64,000 bases of DNA from the NCBI GenBank assembly GCA_963383645.1, contig OY726559.1, forward strand, positions 119,125,405-119,189,404, in the 5' to 3' direction. Positions 22,333 to 33,855 of this stretch are shown piece by piece. Under the pieces are notes generated by a model, which was not told the origin of the DNA, did no database searches, and saw only the letters and a list, made by a program, of their open reading frames with translations. The number at the start of each line of letters is the position of its first letter. Position 1 is the first letter of the stretch. The position numbers were made by a program, and so were the translations under genes. The DNA comes from Muscardinus avellanarius (Eukaryota > Chordata > Mammalia > Rodentia > Gliridae).

Positions 22333-23032
22333 CAGGCAAGGCCGGTGCCGGGGCCTCCAAGGCTGGGATCGGAGCCTGCCGAGGGGTGAGGCCAGTGCCA
22401 GGGCCAGCGAAAGTGGAATCGGAGCCTGCCATTAGGCAAGGCTGGTGTAAGAGCCTTTGAGGCCAGGATCAGAGACTGCCGAGGGGTTAGGCCAGTGCCA
22501 GGGCCAGCAAGGCCAGGACCGGGGCCTCCTCTGAGGCAAGGCCGGTGCGAAGGCCTCTGAGGACAGGATCGGAGCCTTCTGAGGAGATAAGCCAGTGCCG
22601 GGACCAGCCTGGCCAGGATTAGGGCCCACTGTGAGGCAAGGACAGAGCTGAGGCCTCCGAAGCCGGGATGGGACCTTGCCGAGCGGTGAGGCAGGAGACT
22701 GGGCCAGCGTGACAGGATTGAAGCCTGATATGAGACAAGGCTGGTTTTGGGTCCTCTGAGGCCGGGAAAGGAGCCAACCGAGGGGTGAAGCTGATTACAG
22801 GGCCAGCGAGTTCAGGATTGGAGCCTGCCATGAGGTAAGGCTGGTGCTGGGGCCTCTCAAGAAGGGATCGGAGCCTCCCAAGTGGTGAGGACAGAGCCGG
22901 GGTCAGCAGGTTAGGGATTGGGGTCTGCCATGAGGCAAGGTCATTGCTGTAGCCAGCGAGGCCCAGATCAGAGTTTACCAGGCGGCAAGGCTGGCTGCAG
23001 GGCCTTCAGGAGCAGAAACGGAACTTGCAATA
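22333..23032. repeat. GC-rich minisatellite, 100-bp period, about 7 units
   Basis: The word gaggggtgag or a close variant recurs at 22381, 22481, 22581, 22681, 22780, 22880 and 22980, a near-exact 100-bp period. Each unit contains two related halves of about 50 bp: ggggcctc...gatcggagcctgcc and agggccagcga...gatcggagcctgcc. One hundred bases is not a whole number of codons, so the array is not coding. It directly adjoins an L1 3' end. Confidence 0.9.
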
Positions 23033-23089
23033 TGGCATACACAGAGAAACATCACAGAAAATAGAATATCAGATGCTTTCTCTACTATG

Positions 23090-23450
23090 CAAAAATTAGA
23101 AAGAAATGGGTAATGGGAGGAGAACTAAGTGAAGAAAGGACCACATGGAAGAGCAATCAAGGTGACCAATCAGAGGGGATGGGATTGGGGAAGACGGAAT
23201 CTCTTTAAAACGCATGATGTACGTAAACAAATGTATCAAAGTTAATCACCAAATGAAGCTTGTGATCGAGAGAGGGGGAGGGAATGGGACAGGGTCGGGA
23301 TAAGGGCTAATTGGATGAAATATGCTTGTATACCCTCACAAGTCTTGTATTTCACTGTGATGTTTGACTACAATGCACCAATAAGAATTTATTTAAAATA
23401 GAAAAAAATAAACATCAAAGCAAAAATAAAATAAAATAAATTAAGAACCT
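23090..23450 (+). mobile_element. L1 3' end with A-rich tail
   Basis: The plus strand runs through gcatgatgtacgtaaacaaatg, ggagggaatgggacagg and gtttgactacaatgcaccaataa, which is the forward form of the L1 3' segment, into an A-rich tail at 23400-23450. It sits immediately 3' of the 100-bp minisatellite. Confidence 0.8.
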
Positions 23451-23589
23451 AGGTTTTTTTAATTTTTATTTTTTTAGTTCTTGGGAATAATGACTAAGGT
23501 CATAGTTCTCAACAGCCAGAAAATGTTGCTGCTATGATCAATCCAAGGGATGGGTGCGACTAGAATACAAAATAACATTTTTACTGTGT

Positions 23590-23870
23590 TTTATTTTTTA
23601 AATTTTATTTGTGCATTGCATCATATATCTTAATGGAATAGAAGATGGGAAAGGCCTACATGTACACATCACTCATTTGAACCTTTCCCAATTACCATCA
23701 CATTCCCTCCCACCTTCTTCCTTCTCATGTTTAGCTACTTATTGACTTTTCTAGGTTTGTGTATGTATCATATATAAATTAGGAAATCTCCCTATTTCCT
23801 TCTTCCATTCCGGCATCGTTTGTTGATCTATATTTTCTCCTTCTTCATGTAGTTTTGGGAGTGATTTCTT
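23590..23870 (-). mobile_element. L1 3' end, minus strand
   Basis: tttgtgcattgcatcatatatc, atgtacacatcactcatttgaacc and the following polypyrimidine stretch match the reversed L1 terminal segment. Confidence 0.7.
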
Positions 23871-23871
23871 C

Positions 23872-24360
23872 CATAAGAATTTTGACAGTAAAGATGCAGT
23901 TATTTCACAGATATTGGAAAATTGTAAAAGCTGTAAAAAACATTCTGAAATATGTTTATTTTGAAGTGAAATATATTTTATTAAAAATAATATTAGTGAC
24001 TATCATTTGTGCAATAATTTCCCTATGCAATAATTATGTTATTATTACAGAGTAGTCATTCAAAAATAAGATATCAATAAGACTCCTTAGCCTAAACATT
24101 AGTAATAAGGTGTATTTAATAACTTGGTTTCATTCACATGCACACACAAAAACACACAAACACATTTGTATATAGTATCACACAAAGAAGTTGAGCATCT
24201 CTAATCTGAACTGAAAAATGCTCCAAAACCCAAATATTTCAAAGGCCACATGATGTCACAAGGGAAACTGCATTGTGTATTTTACAGGACACCTTTCTCT
24301 CACTGTACTTCAGTTAATGTGACCAAAATGTTTTCATTACTTGGGTGATAAGAAACCAAA
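23872..24360. other. No gene seen
   Basis: AT-rich unique sequence that runs into the next L1 fragment. Confidence 0.4.
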
Positions 24361-24364
24361 AGCT

Positions 24365-24705
24365 GGTTTCTTGAAAAAATTAACAAGATTGATAAATACT
24401 AGCCAACCTAACTAAAAAAAAGAATGAACCCAAATTATGAAGATAAGAGATGAAAAAGGAGAAATTACTACTGATAGTGTAGAAATCCAGAGGATTATCA
24501 GAAACTACTTTGAAAAACTATACTCCAACAAAATGGAAAATCTGGAGGAAATCGACAACTTCCTAGATAAATACAACCTTCCTAAACTGAGTCAAGAAGA
24601 GATAGAACACGTAAACCAACCAATAACAATCAAAGAGACTGAAACAGCAATAAAGAGCTTACCATCAAAGAAAAGACCAGGACCAGATGGCTCTGCTCTG
24701 GATCC
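24365..24705 (+). mobile_element. L1 ORF2 fragment (reverse transcriptase N-terminal part)
   Basis: The plus strand encodes EKGEITTDSVEIQRIIRNYF, then LPKLSQEEIEHVNQPIT and KKRPGPDG, which is the well-known L1 ORF2 block ahead of the polymerase fingers. It opens after a stop and ends abruptly at 24700, so it is a fragment. Confidence 0.9.
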
Positions 24706-24709
24706 CTGG

Positions 24710-24770
24710 AGAGCTAGGTGGACATGACTCTGATGTCCCTGCTAGGTGGACATGACTCTGATGTCTCTTT
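24710..24770. repeat. 29-bp tandem duplication
   Basis: aggtggacatgactctgatgt occurs twice in a row at the 3' edge of the L1 fragment. Confidence 0.85.
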
Positions 24771-24771
24771 T

Positions 24772-26555
24772 CCTCTAAGATGGCAAAGAGTATTTTCTTC
24801 TTCTTTTTTTAATTGTTGCAGACCATGTGACTTGGCACATGGGCCGGTCCCTGCAGAGGGATTTCTAGGACCTGGCCATACAGTGTACAGTGACCGGGAA
24901 GCTCAACTGTAAGCTGGGATCTCAGTGGCTCCTCCAGACCCACTGCATCACTTTGCTCATCCTCTGCAATGTCCCCCACCATGATTCTGGTTTCAGGCTT
25001 CAGGCTTCAGGCTTCAGGCTTCTGGCTTCCGGCTTCTGGCTTGTTGCAAGACTTTCACTCCTGCCTCATGCCATCGGGAGGCTTTAATAATCTTTCCGAA
25101 TCAGTTTAATTTTCAACTGTAGATGAAATCCTTAAGGGCTCTGCACTGCACTCTAGCCTTGTTACTCTTGCCCTCCAGGAGCCACACAAGAAGCAAAGCC
25201 ACCAGAAGTCTCTACATAGGAGGGAGGGAGGATCCATCCCCTTTTGCTCAGTTGCCCATCTGCTCTGGAGCCTCTGAGCCCCATCCCTCCAAGCCTGATG
25301 GAGGTCTGCAGAACTGGCCAGAGATGCATCCTGGGATAGCAGGCAGAATAAGCAAAAGGACTTCCCGTCAGTGTCAACTACCATCAGCAGAGGTCACTGG
25401 CCCAGCACTGAGTAAAACACATGCGAGACTGCATAGGAGACTGAGACACTGCCTCTTAACAGACTTGGTGACACTGTACCTGCCACAGCATAGTTCTCAC
25501 CTTAGCAGCCAGCTGTCCTCAGATGGTCAACTCGGGAAGTTAGACTGCTCCTACCAAGCTGCTGTGTGGTCCCAACACTGGAGCTCCTCAGGCAGGTCTA
25601 CACGCACACCACTGTGCAGCAGTCCCCTGCTGGACAATACAGAGGCTGGGAAAGACCACTCAGAGAGCCAAACCAATCCAGGCCAGCTCCACCAGGCACA
25701 GCTACGCTGGCCTTCAGCCTGCACCTTCATGCCTGTGCTCTTCATGTCCATGGGTGAGCATGGTGACTAACTCAGGGCCTCTCATCCTTAGCCTAGCACA
25801 TTCTGTATCTTTCTTGCGTGTTCTCCAGTGTGTACTGACCCCATTAAATATGCTGTCCTGTTTTGTCATATTTCTTCCTTCAAAAGTACCGAGAACTGAA
25901 GGCCACCATAGCCTATAGCAAACCATGCATACAGCAGCCGGTGCTTGTTTATAATTGACACTGGCCAGACCCCAGCTGTACTGAAGCTGCATCTGCATTT
26001 ACACAGTGCTCAGAGGATGTGGGTATGGGTGTATAAATATGTGACAGAGATATATTTACATTGCTGAAGCCATAGGTCCAGTCCACCATGACTCGTGGCC
26101 AGGGTGGGTGAGAGGAAAGAAAACAGTCTTTTGGGTGGCTATGAAAACAAAATGTATACAAAGAAATGGTTTTGTCTGTCTCCCTTATTTCCCTTTTCTA
26201 CACCAGTCCCTGGAACAAGTATATGAGAATAAGAAAAACTGTCATAAAGATACTCGTAGGTTAACTTCTGAAGTCTACGTTTAAATGATTACTATTTAAC
26301 TCCATATTATTTTGTAAAAGACCCCAGTCTAAAAATGTGAGAAGAGCTTCATAAGGGTGTTGTGCCTTGACGCCAGCTGTGGAAATTGCAGTACCTACTT
26401 TCTGGGCCACAGTATCAAGAGCTTTAGTTGGTGTGGGATCCCAGAACCTGCATCTCCCTTTTCATCCCGCCAGGTGATTCTCATGCAGACTGCAGTCTAT
26501 AAAACATTCATTTTTCAATATCATTGCATCAGGACAATAAATTCATTGGCAATTG
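24772..26555. other. No supported gene
   Basis: A short cttcaggcttcagg repeat lies at 24990-25040. A 215-codon plus-strand open frame at 25123-25770 has no domain I recognise and no splice or promoter context. The rest is unique sequence; an LTR origin for 24.8-25.1 kb cannot be excluded. Confidence 0.4.
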
Positions 26556-26569
26556 TGAATTAAGGACAA

Positions 26570-26890
26570 AGGTAAAAAATTCAGATGCTTTCTCTAAAAG
26601 GAAGCTAATGAGAAAAAAGGTCATAGAAGTACTCTAGACTAAGATGGAGAATTCAAAAATAGCAAATAAAATGACCTAAGAGAGGAATGGGAGGAAGAGG
26701 GAAATTCCCTAAGGTTCATGATGTACCTTCATGAACATATTAATCAGTAAGCTAAAAATAAGAAGGGAGGGGGACAGAATGGGTTGGGAATTGGAAAAGT
26801 GCTCAGTGAGTGAAGTATACATGTATGCCTCTATCATCTTGTATCCCATAAAGATGTATGACTAAATGGACCAAGAAAAATAAAAAATAT
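26570..26890 (+). mobile_element. L1 3' end
   Basis: ttcatgatgtaccttcatgaac, gggacagaatgggttggg and catcttgtatcccataaagatg are the forward L1 terminal words, ending in an A-rich tail. Confidence 0.75.
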
Positions 26891-26899
26891 TACTGTGTG

Positions 26900-27048
26900 T
26901 GTATGTGTGTAATGGGGATTAAACACAGGGTGTTCTATCACTGAGCTATACATTCAGCTCTATTTTGTTTTTGAAACAAGGATGAGGAGGAGGCTCAAAT
27001 GTAGAACCCTCCTGGGTTCAACCTGAAATACTGTGGAAGCCCATGCAC
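26900..27048. mobile_element. ID-like SINE half and adjoining SINE tail
   Basis: A reversed ID-like tail (gggattaaacacagggtgttc, 26915-26990) abuts a forward tail (aatgtagaaccctcctgggttc, 26998-27035). Confidence 0.55.

Positions 27049-27100
<52 letters not shown>
27049..27100. repeat. (CA)n microsatellite
   Basis: About 25 perfect CA units grow out of a SINE tail. Confidence 0.95.
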
Positions 27101-27101
<1 letters not shown>

Positions 27102-27102
<1 letters not shown>

Positions 27103-28555
27103 TCTTATAATGATAAACACTAGCCATACAGCCTTTTATAATAACAAAACACAAAACACCCACATCACACAAACATGGAGATAGAACTGTAATACATATA
27201 ATATACTAAATATGGCAAATATAGCCTGAGAGATATAGGGGAGCTGATAATAAAATACAAATATTTATGCTCTTAAACATCAAATTAATCATGGCAATCA
27301 ATCATTATAAGGAAACTTAAAAACCCATGAGTCCATAGGAATAAAAATATTTTAATAAAATTAATATTAATTTAGAACTAAAACTTATACACAGTGAATG
27401 CCCCCCTTATTTTTTTACAACAAAAATAGCAAATATGAAGGATACACATTATATTGCAAGAACTGGAGAATTTCCAGGGTAAGCATGAAGATAGTTATTT
27501 ACATTAGGAGGGATAAATGAAAGGTAAACATTTTTAAAGAAACATAGTTTGATCAAACAAAAACATTACTTTTACCAATAAAGTTTTCGCCAGATGATGG
27601 AATCTGCAATATCTCTTACTTCCTGCAGTTTGGGGTTGAGAGAGGGAAAGAAAACAAATGAGATTCTTAGTCAGGTCCTGGTGAGAGCTGCACTGGAGAT
27701 ACTGCTCAATGGTGACAGGCCAGCACCACCTGAACTCCTGTGGGAGGGTGAGCTAAAAGGCCTGGCTGGCCAATGGGAAAGGTGACATCTACGAGTGAGA
27801 GGCAAACCTCCCGAACTTATAGTCCATGATCTGCTCCACGATACAGGGCCCAGCACAGCCCAACCCTGAAGCTGGTAACATCAGCCACTTTCCTGTTGAT
27901 ACCTATATCTTGATGAAAGTGAGGGATTATTATATACATATGTATGAAAATATAACACATGACATACATGATATATAACATATATATATATGCCATATAT
28001 AATACACAAACACACATTCACATACACTTTACTGATGCTCTGTAGTCTCACATCATAACATAGTTCAGAGTGACAGGGACACACATGGGCACAACACTTG
28101 GTGAACTTCCCCTGGGTGCTCTTCCCATTCTCCACCAGTCCTCATATGTGATACTGAGATGGGCTTTGTTAATTTCACATATATACATAATATCAATGGC
28201 AGTGTTTCCTTCATTCATTTTTTTCTACAACCCCCCCCCCACTATACCTACTCCATCTAGTCACTGAGGTTTCTCCACTATGGTCTAAAGTTCCTCTTAA
28301 AAGCCCACCAAGTGCCCTGTGCATTTATGTCACTAGCAACATAATTAGGAGGCAAGGCTAGAATGTACCAATAAAAGAATAACAAAAAGTAAAAGCAAAA
28401 ATTAATAAAGACCCTCTTATAAACGAGTCACTCCTTAGCTTCCGAATATTAAAGAAAACATAAGACCCTCATCTTCTGTGTCTGGTATTCGAGTACGGGC
28501 TTTTCCTGCTTCTCAGGAAGAGATATGCTTAGCATCAGTGTTGCACATCCAGAGA
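27102..28555. other. No gene seen
   Basis: AT-rich unique sequence. A more GC-rich island at 27590-27890 has short open frames on both strands without domains. An AT-alternating run lies at 27940-28000. Confidence 0.4.
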
Positions 28556-28559
28556 CTGA

Positions 28560-28990
28560 TTGCTACAGCCGAGCATGGTAGAGAACACTCTCAGCAACTT
28601 AATGAGACTCTCAGCAACCTACCAAGACATTACCTCAAATACAAATACTGTAAAGGGATCTGAGTATAGCTCAGAAGTAGAATGTCACTGTCTTCAATCA
28701 GAAAGAGGAAGGAAAGGAAAGGAAAGAATTGACTGCTTATAGCAAGTAGAGGACCCATTGCAGAAACAGCCCCTCTAGGGACAGGATGCCCAGGCTCTGG
28801 TGGGAGTGGGTGGGCAATGGGAAGCACCCTGCACGGAGCCAGCAGGGACCTCAGACAACACCCAAGCCCAGCCCAGTTCCACCTTTTACAAAGGAGGAGA
28901 CAGTGATACCACAGGTTGGTTTAAAAAGGGAAAGGGCTGAGAGAATAACTCAGAGGAAGAATGCACCTAGGTTCAATCCCTAGTACACAA
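28560..28990 (+). mobile_element. Two worn SINE tails
   Basis: cgagcatggtagagaac...tagctcagaagtagaatgtc at 28565-28700 and ctgagagaataactcagaggaag...ggttcaatccctagta at 28930-28985 are SINE remnants. Unique sequence lies between them. Confidence 0.6.
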
Positions 28991-28991
28991 A

Positions 28992-29355
28992 ACATAAACA
29001 GGAATAAAGGAAGAAGGAAAGATTACATTCCAAATGTGTAAGGGAAGGAGGTTCTTGTTTCTGTATACTGAACTTTAATATAGTTATAACATTTCATTTC
29101 ATCTTGAATTCAAAACAGTTTGAACCCAAGTGCTTCAAGTACAGAGGCTGCTGCCTAATCCATTTATAATCTACATGGTGTGGGTTTTTAAAAAATTTTC
29201 CTGATATACATACTTTCTTGTGAAAGGAATATAAATTTTATCAATAACTGTTGGAGGCATAACTTTCTCTATGGAGTGAACCACGTATCTGGGGCAATTC
29301 CATGTTGATAATCTGAAGTCACAGTAGACAATGTTCATTTCATTTTAAGCTGTAT
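28992..29355. other. No gene seen; candidate 3' region of NBPF-like unit 2
   Basis: I looked for a minus-strand AATAAA that could end the unit 2 transcript and did not find a convincing one. Confidence 0.4.
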
Positions 29356-29356
29356 G

Positions 29357-29733
29357 CTATATAAGTGAGGATCTCAGGTGTGCCTTCAAGGCATTCATCT
29401 TTAACCTCTCCCAGGTACCTACTGCATGGCAGCAGCCCAGGGAATCTAGTGGCAGGACCAGAAGTGATTTACACCAGCTGTTGCAGAGGATAAATGGTGA
29501 AGGGAAAAATGGTAGAAGAATGAGCCACAATCTTACGAGGGTTAAAGAGTAAATGCACCAAGGAGCCATGCATGCAGTGACCACTGTACCTGAGGCTGGA
29601 AGGCCAGGGAGCCTGCAAGCTACTTTCCACTTGTGGAGTGGTCTCTTTCTTTTGAATATTGTGTTTCCCCCACTTGGGGCATCATTAGCACCATTACCTC
29701 CTCCAACTTCCTTACACAAATCCTCCCTGGAGA
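29357..29733 (-). CDS. Possible terminal exon (T2) of NBPF/PDE4DIP-like unit 2
   Basis: The minus strand has a good acceptor (CTGTTCTGTCTCCAG at about 29734) followed by an open frame to a stop at 29357. Part of it, TIFKRKRPLHKWKVACRLPG, resembles the basic, tryptophan-containing C-terminus that I recall for PDE4DIP isoforms (the RRLPFSKWRLAFRFAG type). Entry phase is 2, while exon C4 leaves in phase 1, so one more small exon would be needed between them. Downstream the frame becomes hydrophobic and less protein-like. The resemblance is short, so this is a tentative call. Confidence 0.3.
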
Positions 29734-30063
29734 CAGAACAGCCCCTCCCAAACTCCACTCAAGCCTCAGGTGTCTTCCAGTTTTCAGAAACTTGTCAGTA
29801 AGGGAAGCTATAAGGCTGGGAGCTTCTGTTTCCTCAAGGTACAGTCTGCTCACCAGTATCAGCATTCACTTAGGGCACCCAGGGTGACTGAGAAATCCTC
29901 TTGGGCTGAAGGGTAAAATATGTACAGTCAACAAAAATCTTTGTTACTGAAATTGGCAGAGAGAGGAAATGACCTGGGAGTGGAAAGGATAGGAAGGGAC
30001 CAATGGTGCAAGGATCCTCAAGGACTTTTTGGCAGTCATCACTGTCTTTTCAAATGTCTGTCA

Positions 30064-30240
30064 GAGCTGGGCGTGGTGGCACACGCTTGTAATCCCAGCA
30101 TTTGGAGGCTGAGACTGGAGGATCATGGTTTGCGGACAGTTTCAGCTACTTGGTTAGGCCCTCTGCAACTTAGCAAGACCCTGTTTCAAAATAAAGAATA
30201 AAAAAATAGGGCAGGAGGAGTAAAGACTAAAAAATAGGGC
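30064..30240 (+). mobile_element. B1/ID-type SINE
   Basis: gagctgggcgtggtggcacacgc at the head and aaaatagggcaggagga at a truncated tail, with a short duplicated end aaaaaatagggcagg. Confidence 0.8.
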
Positions 30241-30346
30241 AGGTGATGTGGAGACCAGGAGAGTGGGTAAATGCTACTGGTGGAACCTTCCATGAGTCAG
30301 GGACCTTGGAGCAGTTCAGTATAATCAAGACCTGTGGGCACCTCAC

Positions 30347-30561
30347 CTGTGCTGCGCTTTGGCATGAGGCCCTCTGCCAGCCGGCATGACTCTGCCAGTT
30401 GTTCTTGGTGGCCCTGCTGCTGGGGGCTTTCAGAGTCTTCCTGGGTGAGGACGTCTTTAAGATGCTTATGGAGGAAGAAGGAAGCATCTCTCCCTTCCTC
30501 TAGCTTCTGCCAGGGCAAATTCAACTCTTGAGCCTGATGCTGGACCAGGATATCAGGTTCC
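30347..30561 (-). CDS. NBPF/PDE4DIP-like coiled-coil exon C4 (215 bp), unit 2
   Basis: The exon is open in its phase-2 frame. It has acceptor TTGAACCATAG and donor GCACAG|GTGAGG, and enters in phase 2 and leaves in phase 1. It encodes KLEEGRDASFFLHKHLKDVL and then HQEQLAESCRLAEGLMPK. In human NBPF the matching exon carries REGRDASRSLNQHLQALLTP and EQLAEGCRLAQHLVQKLSP. Its 215-bp length equals C1 and C2 here. The product would be a coiled-coil segment. PDE4DIP (myomegalin) anchors at centrosome and Golgi; the role of NBPF proteins is poorly known. The neighbouring exon in transcription order is Z (31903). Confidence 0.85.
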
Positions 30562-30802
30562 CTATGGTTCAAGAGAAGACATTTTCAGAGTGGAAATCAC
30601 ATAATGATAAGTGATAAGGTCTTTAAGACAGATTGCTGAGACGATATCTCCCCATACCTTCCAAAAAGAAATCTAGGGGTTTTCATTGTCATTTTGTTTT
30701 GTATCATGTGAATTATGGGTTTTTTTTTTCTTACTACATTTTGCATGTAGTGGCCCAAAGGAAACATGTTACTTGGGTCTTCAGATACCCAAGAGTTCTT
30801 GT

Positions 30803-30821
30803 GACTGTGTGTGTGTGTGTG

Positions 30822-30868
<47 letters not shown>
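30803..30868. repeat. (TG)n microsatellite
   Basis: About 30 TG units with one TTTC interruption. Confidence 0.95.
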
Positions 30869-30870
<2 letters not shown>

Positions 30871-31285
30871 AACCCAGGAGCATTCTACCACTGAACTAAT
30901 CTCATAGCCTGATTTTATTCTTGGATTTTGAAGCAGGATCTCACAAGTTTGCTGAGAGTCTCCCTATATTGCTGAGGGAGTCACTGAACCTTACTCTTTC
31001 TGTCTCAAACTCCCTACCACTGGGAATATAAGTGTGCACCACCATACCCAAATATTGTCAGAACATGATATGATTTTTTGTGGGGGAATACAGGGGATTG
31101 AACCCAGTGAAATTCTACCTCTGAACTATATCCCCATTCCTACTTTTATTCTTTATTTTGAAATAGGGTGTTGATAAACTGCAGAGTACCTCACTAAGTA
31201 GCTAAGAATGGCCATGAATCTGTCATCCTTCTCTCTCAGCCTCCCAAGTACTGAGCTTATAAGCATGTGCCACCATGCCTGGAAG
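30869..31285 (-). mobile_element. Two B1/ID-type SINEs, minus strand
   Basis: The first (to 31055) starts taaacccaggagcattctacc and ends gtgcaccaccatacccaa. The second (31080-31285) starts gggattgaacccagtgaaattc and ends gccaccatgcctgg. Both are aged. Confidence 0.8.
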
Positions 31286-31326
31286 ACAATATAAATTTTA
31301 AATGACAGAAGAGGATAAAAATTCTT

Positions 31327-31525
31327 CAGCCGGGCGTGGTGCTCACGCTTGTAATCCCCGCGCTTGGGAGGCAGAGACAGGGGGATCGCGCAGGTTCGAA
31401 GACAGCCACGCGCGCTGGCTTAGGAGACCCTGTTTCCAAGTAAAAATGTAAAAATAGGTATGGGAGTGTAGCCCGGAGGTAGAAGGGCTTCCAGGAACCC
31501 CAGTACCACCAAAAAAAAAAAAAAT
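31327..31525 (+). mobile_element. Young B1/ID-type SINE
   Basis: Full-length with intact CpGs: gccgggcgtggtgctcacgcttg, gggggatcgcgcaggttcgaag, gtgtagcccggaggtagaagg and an A tail. The flanking words aaaattcttc at both ends are a target-site duplication. Confidence 0.95.
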
Positions 31526-31902
31526 TCTTCATGTCAGGACTGGGTATAAATCTTTCCTTGACGTAGTCTTTTCTGTCTTTGAAATACCTGCCAACAAACA
31601 AAGGTGATCTGTACAGGAAAAGAAGCCTCGCACTCTGGCTGTTCATGACAGAGTACTTTTAGAAGTACTTTTAGAAGTCATCTCTAGAAGTACAGACATT
31701 CCTAGGCCTGGTTATTCCACTTTGGGAGAGACAAATCATAGCAATGCCACACTGAGAATACATGGTGCAGATTGATTGAGTAAATGAAACTAGCATCCCC
31801 AAATGGTTTTACTCCCCCTCCTATCATGAGGGGGGCTACTTTGGAAATCCTGTGTGTTTTGTCTTGCATAACCATTGCTCTCCCTGGATCAGCCATTGTT
31901 AC

Positions 31903-31960
31903 CTGCAGGCCACTGCTTCTTGAAATTCTTGATCATCATCATCCTCATCTCCAGGAATCT
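31903..31960 (-). CDS. NBPF-like acidic small exon Z (58 bp), unit 2
   Basis: The minus strand has acceptor GGTTTCAG and donor TGCAG|GTAACA. The exon enters in phase 1 and leaves in phase 2, and with the split codon it reads EIPGDEDDDDQEFQEAVAC. Human NBPF has a small acidic exon right after the same coiled-coil exon (ENDNDDDEDVQVEVAEKV type). It follows C3 in frame and leads into C4 in frame. Its length is 52 + 6 bp, two codons over the canonical size. Confidence 0.75.
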
Positions 31961-32099
31961 CTGAAACCAAATTTGAAACAGCCCATTCAGAGCTTAAGCT
32001 AATCCACTATTATGAGAAATGCACTGGCCTGTCTTGGCAGAGAAATAAATTATTTGAGTATGAGTTCAAAAGTCTCCATTTTGTCTTTGAAGAAACAAC

Positions 32100-32820
32100 T
32101 TGATGAAGAAAACTTCAAACAGTGCTATGCACATGTGTGAAGTTATCAATTACAATCTCGATAATGTGCTCAACTGGGCAAAGGGAAACATGTCTTTTTG
32201 TACTGAGGTCAACAGAGATGGGAGAATTGCCATGACTTTCAGGGTCTCCAGCTCTACTTTCCTCCCGTCAGATAGCTGATTGTCAGAATCAGTGACTCTA
32301 CATCCCTCCATGGCTCTCACACCAACCATAATTATTTCTCAAAGGAGAGGAAAGACCACATGTCCCCTGACTCTTCATACAATTGGGGGCTTCACTAGCT
32401 CCTTGCTTCCATCACCAGAGATGAGAAACAGAAGTGCGGGGAAAGACAATTACACTCCCCCTCAAGAAATTCAGCATCAGGATATCTAGGAGACTTTCCT
32501 TGTAGCCCAGGCTATTTTAAATCTTTCAGATATTCACCCGCAATACCCATCTTTCTGTGAGGATTCTGCCTGCTGTCCAAATGCTACCCTTCCTCTAGAA
32601 GGAAGGCAAGGGTTGAAAAAATACAGACTCCACTCAGGGCATTTCTCCTGTGTCCTTTCTCTGAGACAGTGCTGAGTTGTTGAAGGGCATCAGTAAATAT
32701 TCCTGTGATTTTTGCTAGAACTACCATGTGAGACATTCCTTCTCATTTCAGAGATAAATAAAATACAAAAATTTAGGAAGGAAGACTCAATCAACTTTCC
32801 ATTTTAAGTACAGATCACAA
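32100..32820. other. Intron sequence duplicated from unit 1
   Basis: 32200-32520 matches 46100-46600 (shared: ctacatccctccatggctctca; gagactttccttg), and 32700-32990 matches 48600-48890. The unit 1 segment between these holds exons E and C2; it is missing at this position in unit 2. I see no exon here. Confidence 0.6.
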
Positions 32821-32984
32821 CAAGAATGGAATCTGGTAAACTCACTCATCCACCAGAGAATTTTCCCCCTAACAATCTGCTCCTATCTTTTAACACTAAT
32901 CTATTAATCCTCTGTCTTCCCACCCAAGGAGTCTGGATCTTGTCATGGCCTCAAATATTACATGAAATAATAAATCAGGTACAA

Positions 32985-33160
32985 TTTCAGCTGGGCATGG
33001 TGGCGCTCACTAGTAATCCCAGAATATGGGAGGCTGAGACCGGAGGATCACAATTCATGGACAGCTTCAGCTACATAGTGAAGTTCTCCGCAATTTAGAG
33101 GTGTAACTCAGAAGTCAAATGCCCCTGGGTTCCTTTCCCAGACTTGCCAATAAAAAAAAA
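32985..33160 (+). mobile_element. B1/ID-type SINE in intron
   Basis: gctgggcatggtggcgctcac at the head and taactcagaagtcaaatgccc at the tail. Confidence 0.8.
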
Positions 33161-33245
33161 AATCTGGTGGGGGTAATGGCATGTCCTGTGAGCTGGGACC
33201 CTTGGACCATCTCAGTGTAACCAGGGACTGTCTGTGGCCTCTCAC

Positions 33246-33448
33246 CTGCATGGAGCTTGGGGTCTAGGTGCTCCAGCAGCCCCTGCTCCTCAGCCAGTTG
33301 CTCTTGTTGACTTTCAGGAACATCCAGGTTGAGAAGCTCCTCGAGATCCTGGATGAAGGAGGAAGTGGCATCTTTCCCTTCCTGGAGCTTCTGTTGTAAC
33401 TGCTGGAGTAGCTCCTGGGTTTGTCCATGAATTACTTCATAGCATTTC
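33246..33448 (-). CDS. NBPF/PDE4DIP-like coiled-coil exon C3 (203 bp), unit 2
   Basis: This is an open coiled-coil exon with acceptor CTTTCCTTAG and donor ATGCAG|GTGAGA, entering in phase 2 and leaving in phase 1. It encodes LQQKLQEGKDATSSFIQDLE and QQEQLAEEQGLLEHLDPKLH. It is 12 bp shorter than its 215-bp sisters: four codons are missing after the DVPESQ stretch, where C1 has extra residues. The frame is kept. Flanking intron sequence (32830-32990) matches that of C1 (48730-48890), so C3 and C1 are positional counterparts in the two tandem units. Confidence 0.85.
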
Positions 33449-33629
33449 CTAAGGAAAGTGGAAGGAGAAACAGTGGAATGGGGTCATGATGCATCATAAA
33501 AAATTTGAGAAGGATTTCTCTGAATACATTCCAGTGTTCTCAGAAATGTTGATGCCACAAATCAAATCCATAAATATTTAGAAATCACTGGAATTATATG
33601 ATAGGTGATTTAATATATTAATGGCAAGT

Positions 33630-33855
33630 GGTAGCTGGGTGTGGTGGTGCATGCTTGTAATGTCAGTACTTGTGAGAATGAGACAGAATGAGGTGCAGGT
33701 TTGTGGTCGGTCTCCACCAACCTTCTTCGCAAACTAGTGAGACCCTGTTTTAAAAGAAAGAATAAGATAGGGCTGGGGTGTGGTTTGGTGGAAGAATCCC
33801 CCTGAGTTCAACTCCCCAGTACCACAAAAAATGAAAGAAAGAAAAAGAGAAAAAG
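33630..33855 (+). mobile_element. B1/ID-type SINE in intron
   Basis: gctgggtgtggtggtgcatgc at the head and tttggtggaagaatccccctgag at the tail, then a GAAA-rich end. Confidence 0.8.

Noticed and set aside
25123..25770. 215-codon plus-strand open frame
   Set aside because: It shows no recognisable domain, no promoter and no splice context, and it has an equally open shadow on the other strand. Its composition (His/Ser/Pro/Leu) looks like chance.
31536..31587. Possible extra 52-bp exon (KTEKTTSRKDLYP-like) between C3 and C4
   Set aside because: The acceptor (GTTGGCAG) is plausible, but there is no GT donor at 52 bp, and Z at 31903 already fills this role in phase.
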